Below, in pieces: positions 43,835 through 52,530 of a stretch of DNA of 64,000 bases. The stretch comes from Aspidapion aeneum. Lineage: Eukaryota; Arthropoda; Insecta; Coleoptera; Brentidae. The stretch covers positions 137,241,624-137,305,623 of the forward strand of contig OY755038.1 of the NCBI GenBank assembly GCA_963576565.1. Reading direction: 5' to 3'. The position numbers and the translations under genes are program-made. The first letter of the stretch is position 1. Every line of letters begins with the position of its first letter. The notes beneath the pieces are model-generated. The model was not told where the DNA came from and did not search any database. It worked only from the letters and a program-made list of their open reading frames with translations.

Positions 43835-45578
43835 GATCGTCTCGATCAATATTTCCCAGGTAAGGTTTTAGTCTGTCTAGATGAACAACTTTCATCTTGG
43901 ACTTCGGGCTTCTCTGGATTCGGTAGACTACATCATTAACAACTTTATAAGGCCCTTCCCATGGTGGTGTCAACTTAGGTGATCTTCCTTTCTTGCGTTG
44001 AGGATTGTATAGCCAGACTTGATCATTCTCTTTGAACCCTGAAGAGTTTGCTTTCAGGTCATATCTCGCTTTCATGCGGTCACTGGCTACTTCTATTCGC
44101 TCTCTAACCACTTCATGGATATCGTGCAGCTTTTGCCTTAAACGTTCGACATAGTCATTAACCTCTAAGTGTGCTTCTTCAGGTGAACCAAACATGATAT
44201 CACATGGTAAACGCAGTTCTCTACCAAACAGGATACTAGATGGAGTAGCTCCTGTCGTATTGTGAATGGCGGTTCTATAGGCCATCAAAAACAATGGAAT
44301 ATATTGGTCCCAATCTGTTTGGTGCTCATCAACAACTTTGCAAAGATGTTCTTCTATTGTTTTATTAAATCTTTCAACCATGCCATCTGACTGCGGATGT
44401 AAAGCAGTAGTCCGTGTTTTATGTATTCCTAAAAGGTCACAGAGATTCTGGAAGAGCTTTGATTCAAAGTTTCTTCCTTGATCTGAATGTAGTTCCAAAG
44501 GAATGCCAAATCGGCTGAAAATATCATTTACCAGAACTTCTGCAACTGTAACGGCCTCTTGGTTAGGCAAAGCAAAAACTTCTGGCCATTTGCTAAAGTA
44601 ATCCATGACAACAAGGATGTATTTGTTGCCCTTTTTAGTTTCTGGAAATGGTCCGGCCACATCAATAGCAATGCGTTCGAATGGCAGACCTACGTTATAT
44701 TGTTTCATTTGACCTCTGGACCTTGTTTTGGGACCTTGGCTGGCTGCACAAGTCGAACATCGGCGGCACCAGTTTTTCACATCTTGAAAGTAATTGACCC
44801 AATAAAATCGGTTTCGAATTTTGTCCATGGTTTTATTTATGCCTAGGTGCGCGCCTGATTTTCCACCATGGCATTCGGCCATTATATTGTCTACCATGCT
44901 CCTAGGAACCACTACTTGATTAATCACAGTAAGGCCATCGGCACTTTCCCAGGCACGTTTAAGGATGTTTTCTTCTACTATCAGTGAATCCCATTGTGCC
45001 CACAGTGATTTGAATATCACCCCTTGGTTTGCGATATCTTGCCATGATGGTCGTGGCTTGTTCTCTTCTTTCAATCGCAAGATAGGTCCTACATCTTTGT
45101 CGTTAAGTTGTGTGGTTCTAATCGAAGCCGACATCCATTCTTCATCTGGTTCTAACTTTATCTGGCGCACGTAGGTAATTCCTTCTTTCTGGTCAATTTT
45201 CCTGCAATGTTTACAATCCTCAGGGCAAGGTCTTCTGGACAATGCATCTGCATTATTATGCACCCTTCCCGCTCGGTGCTTAATTGGATAATAGTATTGT
45301 TGTAGCTTTTCTATCCATCTCGCGACTTGCCCCTCAGGTTGTTTCATTTTCATGAGCCACTGTAACGCAGCATGATCCGTTCTAATCAGAAACTCTTGTC
45401 CGTAGAGATATTTGTGAAAGTGATCTACGGATTTAAATATGGCTAGGAGCTCCTTTCTAGTAACACAATAATTTCTCTCTGGTTTGGATAGCTTCTTGCT
45501 GAAAAATTCGATGACCCGTTCTTCTCCATCTTGTACTTGGGAGAGTACTGCTCCTATGCCATCGTTGCTTGCTCGCAT
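43827..45578 (-). CDS. pol: Pol C-terminal part: RNase H and integrase (Gypsy element 3)
   Basis: The ORF opens in RNase H (NDGIGAVLSQVQDGEERVIEFFSKKL, TRKELLAIFKSVDHFHKYLYG). The linker contains HNNADALSRRPC. The integrase zinc domain (HLGINKTMDKIRNRFYW, CRRCSTCAA) is followed by the DDE core (AIDVAGPFPETKKGNKYI, HSDQGRNFESKLF, DGMVERFNKTI) and a GPY/F-type end (PWEGPYKVVNDVVYRIQ). The first three codons are out of the native frame. A 4-bp tandem duplication near 45567 breaks the frame just after the RNase H DTDAS motif. Confidence 0.93.
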   Translation of the reverse strand: MRASNDGIGAVLSQVQDGEERVIEFFSKKLSKPERNYCVTRKELLAIFKSVDHFHKYLYGQEFLIRTDHAALQWLMKMKQPEGQVARWIEKLQQYYYPIKHRAGRVHNNADALSRRPCPEDCKHCRKIDQKEGITYVRQIKLEPDEEWMSASIRTTQLNDKDVGPILRLKEENKPRPSWQDIANQGVIFKSLWAQWDSLIVEENILKRAWESADGLTVINQVVVPRSMVDNIMAECHGGKSGAHLGINKTMDKIRNRFYWVNYFQDVKNWCRRCSTCAASQGPKTRSRGQMKQYNVGLPFERIAIDVAGPFPETKKGNKYILVVMDYFSKWPEVFALPNQEAVTVAEVLVNDIFSRFGIPLELHSDQGRNFESKLFQNLCDLLGIHKTRTTALHPQSDGMVERFNKTIEEHLCKVVDEHQTDWDQYIPLFLMAYRTAIHNTTGATPSSILFGRELRLPCDIMFGSPEEAHLEVNDYVERLRQKLHDIHEVVRERIEVASDRMKARYDLKANSSGFKENDQVWLYNPQRKKGRSPKLTPPWEGPYKVVNDVVYRIQRSPKSKMKVVHLDRLKPYLGNIDRDDQT

Positions 45579-46725
45579 CAGTATCTAATATGAATTTTCT
45601 TTTTGGAATGGGATATGCAAGAATCGGACTAGAACATAATGCTGCTTTTAGTCTTCTAAATGATTGGTCACATTCGGTATTCCATTTGTAAGAAGCTTTA
45701 TCTTCTGTAAGTCTATGTAATGGAGACGCTATTTTGGCGAATCCTTCTACAAATCGTCTGTAGTATGTACACAGACCCAAAAAGCTTCTCAATTCATGTT
45801 TGTCACGAGGTTGAGGCCATTCTTTTATTGCCTGTAACTTCTTTTCGTCGGTATGGATGCCTTCTCGGGAAACGACGTGACCCAGGAACTCAACTTTTTC
45901 TTGGAACAGAAAACATTTCTTTGAGTTCAATTTAAGATTTGCGTTCCTGATTCTTGAGAATACTTCTCGTAAATTATCTAGATGATCTTGAAATGATTTC
46001 CCCATTACTATGACATCATCCAAATAGACTAGGCAGGTTTTCCAAGTAAGGCCTCGTAGAACGACTTCCATTAGTCTTTCAAATGTAGCTGGGGCATTGC
46101 ACAGGCCAAATGGCATCACATTAAACTGATAAAGTCCACTTCCAGCAGAGAATGCAGTCTTCTCTTTATCTCTTTCAAAGATTCCTACTTGCCAATACCC
46201 ACTTTTCAGGTCAAGAGTAGAAAACCAATATGATCCTGCCAATGTTGTTAATGTGTCGTCTATTCTTGGCAGTGGGTAACTATCTTTCTTGGTCACATCG
46301 TTAAGTTTCCTGTAGTCGACACAAAATCTAGTACTTCCATCCTTTTTAGTGACTAACACCACAGGAGATGACCAAGGACTTGATGACTCTTCAATAACAC
46401 CGTCGCTGAGCATCTTATTAATGAGATTGTGAACTTCTTTTTGCTTGGCCATTGGTAGTCTTCTTGGGGGTTGTCTTATCGGTTGGGCATCGCCAGTGTT
46501 GATAGCATGTTGAATAAGGTTTGTGCGTTCCGAACTACTCCTAGTTTCGAAGATATTACTTTGTTCTTTTATAAACTCTCTCGCTTTACTAAATTCTTCT
46601 GGAGTGAGATGTTGCCAAGTTGACTCAAATTGCTGAAGTACCTCCATTGGTAACTTGCTTGTATCCTCGGAAGTTGGCTCTTCACATCTTGTTACTTTCT
46701 GTACTGGTTCAAATAATGCTACCAC
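45457..46725 (-). CDS. pol: Pol middle part: reverse transcriptase (Gypsy element 3)
   Basis: This is a complete Ty3/Gypsy RT with DGVIEESSSPWSSPVVLV, RFCVDYRKLNDVT, FSTLDLKSGYWQV, VMPFGLCNAPATFERL, the catalytic CLVYLDDVIVMG, and FLGLCTYYRRFVEGFAKIA. It runs into RNase H (KFILDTDAS), where a 4-bp duplication shifts the frame and the last 28 residues are spurious. Its start overlaps the protease ORF by a few bases in the -1 frame. A stop just upstream of that overlap and a G-run there suggest a single-base loss, not programmed frameshifting. Confidence 0.93.
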   Translation of the reverse strand: MVALFEPVQKVTRCEEPTSEDTSKLPMEVLQQFESTWQHLTPEEFSKAREFIKEQSNIFETRSSSERTNLIQHAINTGDAQPIRQPPRRLPMAKQKEVHNLINKMLSDGVIEESSSPWSSPVVLVTKKDGSTRFCVDYRKLNDVTKKDSYPLPRIDDTLTTLAGSYWFSTLDLKSGYWQVGIFERDKEKTAFSAGSGLYQFNVMPFGLCNAPATFERLMEVVLRGLTWKTCLVYLDDVIVMGKSFQDHLDNLREVFSRIRNANLKLNSKKCFLFQEKVEFLGHVVSREGIHTDEKKLQAIKEWPQPRDKHELRSFLGLCTYYRRFVEGFAKIASPLHRLTEDKASYKWNTECDQSFRRLKAALCSSPILAYPIPKRKFILDTDASKQRWHRSSTLPSTRWRRTGHRIFQQEAIQTREKLLCY

Positions 46726-47380
46726 CTCCCCTTATTAATTTTGACACTATTTGGGAAAATATTGGCGACTCTAATCGGGATGTCTTTATCGGTTTTAACT
46801 AGTGATTTTGCAACGAGGTAGGTGTTGGGTGTGTTTTGTTGGCTTATGAGTCCGACGCAGCTTGATGTTTTACTTTCCAGCCTCCCAAAAATTATTGTCT
46901 CACTGTTACCGACTAGTCTTGTTGTGCATACTGCCACCACCTTAATTGGTTCTTTATTGATGTGACTATTTGACAAAATGAACTCTTCGTTCCCAAATCT
47001 TAGGGTATTAAGTTTATTATCAAACGCAAATCCATGTTTACTTATCAGGTCCATTCCCAAAATAAATTCGTCTTCTATGTCTGCAACTAATACCGAGTGG
47101 CGAATCTTCAACCTCCCCAGCTGTAGGTCTATGTCTGTCTGCCCCAACACGTCGGCGGATTCTCCAGTCACAGTCTTAAGTGTTATTTTCTTTTCTGTTG
47201 GTCGAATTTTATATCTCGTTGCAATTTTGAACTTAAGCAATGATATGGCAGCACCAGTGTCTACTATTATATTAACTTTTCTTCCACTAATAAGTCCGTC
47301 GATGTTAAGACTGTCAGCAGTACAAATTGTGAAAGGCTTTCGCGGCCATCGTCCAATGGTCGGTGTGCTTTCGGGCTGTT
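46719..47380 (-). CDS. pol: Aspartic protease region (Gypsy element 3)
   Basis: The retropepsin has VNIIVDTGAAISLLKF at its active site, then DVLGQTDIDLQLGRLKI and EFILGMDLISKHGF. It continues into the protease-RT linker (VGLISQQNTPNTYLVAKSL) and ends VKINKGRW. The open frame extends upstream to 47558, but residues before about PTIGRWPRK come from the 3' end of the inserted Penelope-like element. Confidence 0.87.
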
Positions 47381-47411
47381 CGGCCGTCGTCGTTGGAAAT
47401 TCGTTCTCGAC

Positions 47412-47443
47412 GTTTCGCCATCTCGAGTGGATGGCATCTTCAG
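47412..47443 (-). ncRNA. Hammerhead-ribozyme-like core in Penelope-like element
   Basis: On the sense strand CTGAAGA is followed by a 6-bp stem (GCCATC 47430-47435 pairing with GATGGC 47417-47422, loop of seven) and then GAAAC. These are the two conserved core boxes and stem II of a hammerhead. Penelope-like elements are known to carry such minimal type I motifs near their ends. Stem III and the cleavage site were not resolved. Confidence 0.6.
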
Positions 47444-48246
47444 GAGATGTTGACTGTTTGTCGGCTTCTCGAAGACTGGTGGTTAGTCTGTCGCGGGCGC
47501 AGGTTATATACGCTATGGTGGGCGGGGCGTATATCAGAGCTGGTCGGTGATTGGTCACATTCCCTTGATTCAGTTTTGTTATTGTAAGCGAGCCGTTTAG
47601 TGTTTTTAAGAACCGGTACCCATGTTCTGTTAATTTTAAGAGTTTCTTCAGATCTGTTGAAGTTCTGCTGGTGTTTATGAATTTCGATTGCTTCTCTATA
47701 GAGTCTTGGATAGTATGAAGAGGAGGCGCAGAGAACTTGTGTGTCTTCGAATTTTATTCGGTGGTCTTCATTGTTTAGTGTGTGGTCTGCAACTGCGGAT
47801 TTTTCCGTATGTCCGAGTCGACAGTTGGCTTTGTGTTCTTTGATTCTTGTGTTTACGGACCGTTTGGTTGTTCCGATGTAGGCACTTCCACAGGTACAGG
47901 GAATGCGGTATACCCCCGAAGAACTTAGTGGGTTCCTTATATCCTTCGCAGATCTGAGGTGGTTCTCGATCTTCTTAGATGGCTTGAAGATCGTTTTTAT
48001 GTTGTGTTTTCCCAGAATACGTCCGATCCTATCTGTCACTCTAGGGATGTAGGGCAGAAAGGCTCTTGAAGTAACTTCGCGGCTGCTCAGTCCACTGCTA
48101 CTGTTACTTCTAGTGCTCGGCTTTGGTCGTATACATTTATCTATGTCGCTTTGAGTGTATCCATTTGCTACCAGGGCGTTTTTAAGATGGTTTAATTCTT
48201 TGTCTAGATGTTCTGGTTCGCAGATTCTTTTCGCCCTCTCTACCAA
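47440..48246 (-). CDS. Penelope-like element: GIY-YIG endonuclease part
   Basis: This is the C-terminal half of a Penelope-like polyprotein. The linker (LPYIPRVTDRIGRILGKHNI ... TIFKPSKKIENHLRSAKD) leads to the GIY-YIG core GVYRIPCTCGSAYIGTTKR with NTRIKEHKANCRLG and SAVADHTLNNEDHRI, the usual nuclease motifs. It is in another frame from the RT ORF because of an indel near 48270. It ends at the stop that overlaps the hammerhead core. Confidence 0.9.
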   Translation of the reverse strand: MVERAKRICEPEHLDKELNHLKNALVANGYTQSDIDKCIRPKPSTRSNSSSGLSSREVTSRAFLPYIPRVTDRIGRILGKHNIKTIFKPSKKIENHLRSAKDIRNPLSSSGVYRIPCTCGSAYIGTTKRSVNTRIKEHKANCRLGHTEKSAVADHTLNNEDHRIKFEDTQVLCASSSYYPRLYREAIEIHKHQQNFNRSEETLKINRTWVPVLKNTKRLAYNNKTESRECDQSPTSSDIRPAHHSVYNLRPRQTNHQSSRSRQTVNIS

Positions 48247-48283
48247 TGTTCTTATTACCCCTTTTCGTTGGCAGGGGTGGTGG

Positions 48284-49210
48284 TTAGATGTGTTGTTTAG
48301 GTAGCGTGTGAGTAGGTTTTCTGTATACGATATGTCCTAGTCGTCCCTCTTTCCTCGTTACTAGTACGTCAAGGAATGCTAATTCTCTGTTGTTCTCTGT
48401 TTCCATTGTAAATTGTATACTGGGGTGTATGCTGTTAATGTGGTTGAGAAATTCATTAAGGCTGTCTCTACCATAAGGCCAAACGACAAAAGTGTCATCT
48501 ACATATCGAAACCAGACTTTGGGTTTATGAGGGGCATTATTCAACGCCTTCTCTTCTAGTTTCTCCATGAAAAAGTTCGCAATCACTGGCGATAAAGGGC
48601 TACCCATTGATACTCCATCGATCTCTTCATAAATTTGTTCATTGAAGGTGAAATATGATGTCGTTAGGCAGATTTTAAACAGGTCGGTGATGTCCTTCGG
48701 AAAAATGTGTTCCACTTCCCTCATTGCCTCGGCCAAAGGTACCTTCGTGAACAAAGACACAACATCAAAGCTAACTAAGATGTCTTTCTCGTCCATAACG
48801 ATGTTTTTGATCTTCTCAATAAAGTGGGTGGAGTCTCTTACATGCGAATCCGTTAGTCCGATGTGGGGTTGCAAGAGGGAAGCAAGATGTTTCGCAAGTT
48901 TGTATGTTGGTGAGCCTATAGTACTGACAATGGGACGAAGAGGCACATCGTTTTTGTGGATTTTTGGTAGTCCATACAATCTCGGAGTCAGGGCTTCACT
49001 TTGGCATAGCATCTTCTTGACTGGGTCCTCCAATGAAGAAATCTTAATTAAGTGATTCACTTTTTTAATTGCGGGTTGTGTAGGATCTCTTTTTAGCTTC
49101 TTGTATGTTGAGGGTTCTAAAAGATCGACCATCTTTCTGTTGTAGTCATCCCTGTTCAATACTACAGTGGCGTTTCCTTTGTCGGCAGGCAGTTCGGTAC
49201 TCTGTCCCAC
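48284..49210 (-). CDS. Penelope-like element: reverse transcriptase part
   Basis: RT motifs are LPADKGNATVVLNRDDY, PRLYGLPKIHKNDVPLRPIVS, ILVSFDVVSLFTKVPL, YEEIDGVSMGSPLSPVIANFF, the catalytic WFRYVDDTFVVW, and ELAFLDVLVTRKEGRLGHIVYRKPTHT, all diagnostic for Penelope-like RTs. The first residues (MGQS) come from the host element's gag. The end (LPKQHI) is past a frameshift. Confidence 0.92.
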   Translation of the reverse strand: MGQSTELPADKGNATVVLNRDDYNRKMVDLLEPSTYKKLKRDPTQPAIKKVNHLIKISSLEDPVKKMLCQSEALTPRLYGLPKIHKNDVPLRPIVSTIGSPTYKLAKHLASLLQPHIGLTDSHVRDSTHFIEKIKNIVMDEKDILVSFDVVSLFTKVPLAEAMREVEHIFPKDITDLFKICLTTSYFTFNEQIYEEIDGVSMGSPLSPVIANFFMEKLEEKALNNAPHKPKVWFRYVDDTFVVWPYGRDSLNEFLNHINSIHPSIQFTMETENNRELAFLDVLVTRKEGRLGHIVYRKPTHTLPKQHI

Positions 49211-49212
49211 TA

Positions 49213-49946
49213 GATGGTGAGCGAGACCTCATTTGGACACGACAATCGCGTTGAATATGCCCTGTACGTCCGCATCTGAAACACTTTACATTTGGAGGGG
49301 ATCGCCTACTTTCTTTCAAAGAATCAATCTTCTCCATTAGTGATTGAAACAGTTGAATTAGCGTTTTTAAGTTGACCTCATCTCCAGTGCTCATTTCTTC
49401 TCCCTCCTGAATTGAAATAGCTCTTACTTTTGGCCTGGACATATTATTTGATGATTCAATTTCAAGGGCTCGAATTAACACTTCACTACTGTTATGGAAG
49501 CGTTCTCGACGAAGTAATTTTGCTAAGTCCGTGTCTCGCAAGCCGTTAATAAAGCGATCTACCGTGAAGGGATCTCTGTAATTCTCTGGCATTTCTGGGT
49601 AAGCCAAGTACATCAGTCTCCTGATATCCGCTTCATACTCTTGTAATGACACCCCTGCTCTTTGTTGACGAACATTTAATTCTGACCAATGTAAATTTCG
49701 CAAGTGTTCGTCTCCATACCTTCTTTCTAGCGCTGCCACTAAAGCGTTATAATTCTGTTTTTGTTCGACTGGAATGGACCGTAAAAGTCCGAGTGCAGGT
49801 TCCCGTAGAGCTACTAACAACGCTCTAGCTTTTTCGTCCTCGTCCCAACCATTTGCAGCGGCGGCAGCTTCAAATTGTTGTTTGTAGGTGGACCAGGAGG
49901 ACGTACCGTCAAAATTTGGAGGCTTAATGTTCTGGTTGGAATTCAC
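49213..49946 (-). CDS. gag: Gag capsid and nucleocapsid (Gypsy element 3)
   Basis: The capsid-type domain runs from about IKPPNFDGTSSWSTYKQQFEAAAAANGW through YNALVAALERRYGDEHLR and YLAYPEMPENYRDPFTVDRFINGL. One zinc knuckle follows, CFRCGRTGHIQRDC. The ORF then reads 22 residues into the Penelope-like insertion. It is in the same frame as the coiled-coil ORF upstream, separated from it only by a TAG at 49983 that looks like a CAG-to-TAG change. Confidence 0.88.
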
Positions 49947-49982
49947 GACACATCCCTGAGCTTTTATTTTGTTGTGTTCTTT

Positions 49983-50365
49983 CTAAAGCTGTATAAGCTG
50001 TTTCGACACGTCCTGGAATTTTTCTTCCATGGTTTGAAAAACTTCTTCCCTTACATTCTCTAGTTCGTTCTCCACTTTTTCTTCAACATGTTGTACCTTT
50101 TCTTCAACATTTTGTACCTTCTCTTTAACATTTTGTACCGTTTCTTCTACATTCTGCAAATTATTTTGTACCTTTTGTTCTACACTATGCATTCTTTGGG
50201 TTATTTCTTCCCTAAGATCTTCGGTTGCAGTCTTGAACTCTTCTCTCAGCTGTTCGGAGTTGCTCTTTATCTGATCGAAGTTTTCTTCCATGGTCTGTTT
50301 CATATCGTTCTGATTTTGAGCCATTTGAGCTGCTAGAGCCTGTATCTTTTAGTTAGATCTTCCAT
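49983..50365 (-). CDS. gag: Gag N-terminal coiled coil (Gypsy element 3)
   Basis: It is almost entirely heptad-rich coiled coil, built of repeats such as VEETVQNVKEKVQNVEEKVQ and ending VSKQLIQL at a TAG. An ATG at 50365 (MEDLTKR) in a neighbouring frame is the likely true start, with a one-base indel near 50348. The ORF itself starts at 50324. Multimerising N-terminal coiled coils are usual for Gag proteins of this type. Confidence 0.8.
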
Positions 50366-50429
50366 CTTTGCCGATCCTTGTCTAGTAAGCATCAACTTCC
50401 TGATAAATCACTTAAAACGTCTATTTTAG

Positions 50430-51180
50430 GGCTATAAAGCGAATGTCGAAGTCGGTTTTTCAATATCTCTTCCAATTCTTAAATAGAACCTAATGGAATG
50501 TTCTGGAATATACTGGTAAATGCTACTCTTTCTGCTACTAGGCAAATGTAGAAGTCACTTTTTGATTATCTCTTTTGGTTCTCGAATAGACCGTCGTAGA
50601 ATGTTATGGAATATTCTAGAAATAATTTCTAATTCTTACTTTTAAAATAACTAAGATACTGTCGAAGTCGGTATTTGTATATCTCTTCTAGTTTTTGAAT
50701 AGAACGTCGTAGAATGTTATGGAATCTTCTAGAAATTCTTTCTAATTCTTACTTTTGAAATAACTAAACTAATGTCGAAATCGGTATTTGTATATCTCTT
50801 CTAGTTTTTGAATAGAACGTCGTAGAATGTTATGGAATCTTCTAGAAATTCTTTTTAGTTCTTACTTTTGAAATTACTAAGCTAATGTCGAAGTCTCTTT
50901 TTTTTTGGATATTTCTTCTGGTTTTCGAATAGAGCGTCGTAGAAAGTGATGTAATGTTCTAGAAATTCTTTCTGATTCTTACTTTTAAAATTACTAATCT
51001 AATGTCGAAGTCGGTATTTGTATATCTCTTCTAGTTTTTGAATAGAACGTCGTAGAATGTTATAGAATATTCTAGAAAATCTCTCTAATTATCAATTTTT
51101 GGACTGTAAAGTTAATGTCGAAGTCGGTTCTTAAATATCTCTTTTAGTTTTTGAATAAAACAATATCGAACTTCTTCGAA
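50430..51180 (-). repeat. Seven tandem units of about 115 bp in the leader of Gypsy element 3
   Basis: Units begin with variants of atgtcgaagtcggtatttg near 50446, 50550, 50653, 50773, 50887, 51004 and 51117. Each continues with tatctcttctagtttttgaa, tagaacgtcgtagaatgtta and a ttctagaaa stretch. It lies in the 5' untranslated leader. Confidence 0.92.
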
Positions 51181-51193
51181 TATTCTGGAAAAA

Positions 51194-51360
51194 TCACTTA
51201 CTGTTTTTTCTGTCCAATTGTCCTATCCGGTGGTAATATGTAAGGGTAGTCTTTGCACTATTCAGTTCCGAATATTCTGGCAAATCACTTACTGTTCTTC
51301 TTTTTAATTGTCCTAGCCGGTGGTACTGTGTAAGGATAGTCTTTGCACTATTTATTTCTT
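51194..51360 (-). repeat. Two-unit repeat next to the primer binding site (Gypsy element 3)
   Basis: Two units of about 75-80 bp share aatattctgg, aatcacttactgttcttt-like, attgtcctagccggtggta and agtctttgcactatt. The 62-codon minus ORF here merely reads this repeat. Confidence 0.8.
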
Positions 51361-51363
51361 TTA

Positions 51364-51381
51364 ATCCCACTTCTGACACCA
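51364..51381 (-). other. Primer binding site of Gypsy element 3
   Basis: The sense strand reads TGGTGTCAGAAGTGGGAT, starting two bases after the LTR end. It is TGG-initiated and common in this type of insect element. I did not assign the tRNA. Confidence 0.85.
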
Positions 51382-51383
51382 AT

Positions 51384-51767
51384 TGTTACGGGTTCACAAC
51401 GACAAATTAAAACTCGCAATTGTTGAAAACGATACGTCAATTTATTTCGACAAATTATGTACAAAAACACGCACTTACGAATAACTTGCTAATAATTCAC
51501 TACTATAATCGGTCTATTAACTTCGTGTTAATATCTCACGACCACTACAGTACGTTGTCTGTGACTGACTGACTGGTGCGCGACCCCGGCCCTATATATA
51601 GTATCGTCCATCTCTCTCGAACGGAAAGTTCTCGTATTATTACGACCGCAAGTCACAGATAACTAAAACCTAGACTAAGAATACAACCTTAAGATAAATC
51701 AACCTAATACTACACTAAACCTAAATAAATTCCAATTATAAAATTTAAATAACTTAAATTTGTAACA
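51384..51767 (-). repeat. 5' LTR of Gypsy element 3
   Basis: It is 384 bp and closely matches 43398-43814, with two short deletions (near 51476 and 51620-51660). The TATA box is at 51592-51601. Confidence 0.93.
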
Positions 51768-51771
51768 ATAG

Positions 51772-52530
51772 TTAACATAGTCATTGTAAATAAAGGCATT
51801 CTACAAAGTTAAAAAAAATAACATAAATGTAGATAGAGGTTAAACTTCTCTTTGGCTAAATATACTGATTCATGTCAGGAAAGAAAAGAAACTCATCAAA
51901 ATTGTAAAATGAGTTTTTTACCAAAAAGTCCTTGATTTTTATTTTAAATTTATTGAATATGAGGTTTTTTGTTTCCTTTGATAATTTGTTAAAAAAATTA
52001 TACAAAAGTAATTGGACCCTGTCTTACTTGCTTTCAAGAGGTAAAAATCAGGTCTAAGGTCTTCACTGTGACGTGTGCTGTAGAAGTGAACTTCGCAAGA
52101 CTGTAAGATGGAATTTTGATTTTCATAGGCGTAGATTAGACATTTATATAGGATATTTTTAGTTCGGAGAATTTCGACTTGACATCCCCCCTATATTTCA
52201 GGCCTGAGATTATTCTTAATGATTTGCGCTATAATCCAAAAATTCTAGAGGCAGCTAATTATTCCATACTGCAGATGAGAACCGACTAACGCGTGATATG
52301 CTGTAATCAAAATTTCAGTATTAATCGTGCCTTTCAAGCTACGAATGACAAAAATATGTTTAGATATTTTGTTGGCCAACTGGTCTATGTGGGGGTTCCA
52401 ACTCAACCTGATATCTAACAACATGCCCAGAAATTTTGCACTATCACCATTTTCGACTCCTGTTATGGGTCTTAGCGAAAAAGTTAAAGAACACACGTTA
52501 TAATTTAACATCTGGGCGGACGAATAGCGA
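51772..52530 (-). mobile_element. LINE fragment: ORF2 C-terminus and 3' UTR, split by Gypsy element 3
   Basis: The ORF at 52245-52511 reads FLGMLLDIRLSWNPHIDQLANKISKHIFVIRSLKG and AYHALVGSHLQYGIISCL, the post-RT region of an insect LINE. Further left, broken frames give CLIYAYENQNSILQSCEVHFYST and IKDFLVKNSFYNFDEFLFF, the usual end of that protein. It is 5'-truncated. The 3' end continues at 43397 to 43318 beyond Gypsy element 3. Confidence 0.8.

Larger units (their letters stand above)
47381..49212 (-). mobile_element. Penelope-like element, 5'-truncated, inserted between gag and protease of element 3
   Basis: It interrupts the Gag-Pol frame between the nucleocapsid (ending near RSRSPSS) and protease. 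It carries an RT and a GIY-YIG endonuclease in order on the minus strand, and a hammerhead-like core directly after the stop. The RT starts in the middle of the usual protein (ADKGNATVVLNRDDY), so about the first third is missing. Junction bases are approximate, and no target duplication could be fixed. Confidence 0.88.
43398..51767 (-). mobile_element. Gypsy element 3 (412/mdg1-like) with nested Penelope-like element
   Basis: The ends are TGTTACGGG ... TTTGTAACA with atag duplicated on both sides (43394-43397 and 51768-51771). The element carries two LTRs, a primer binding site, leader repeats, gag, protease, RT-RNase H, integrase and a polypurine tract, all on the minus strand. Few coding breaks and similar LTRs make it the youngest element here besides element 1. 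Confidence 0.92.
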
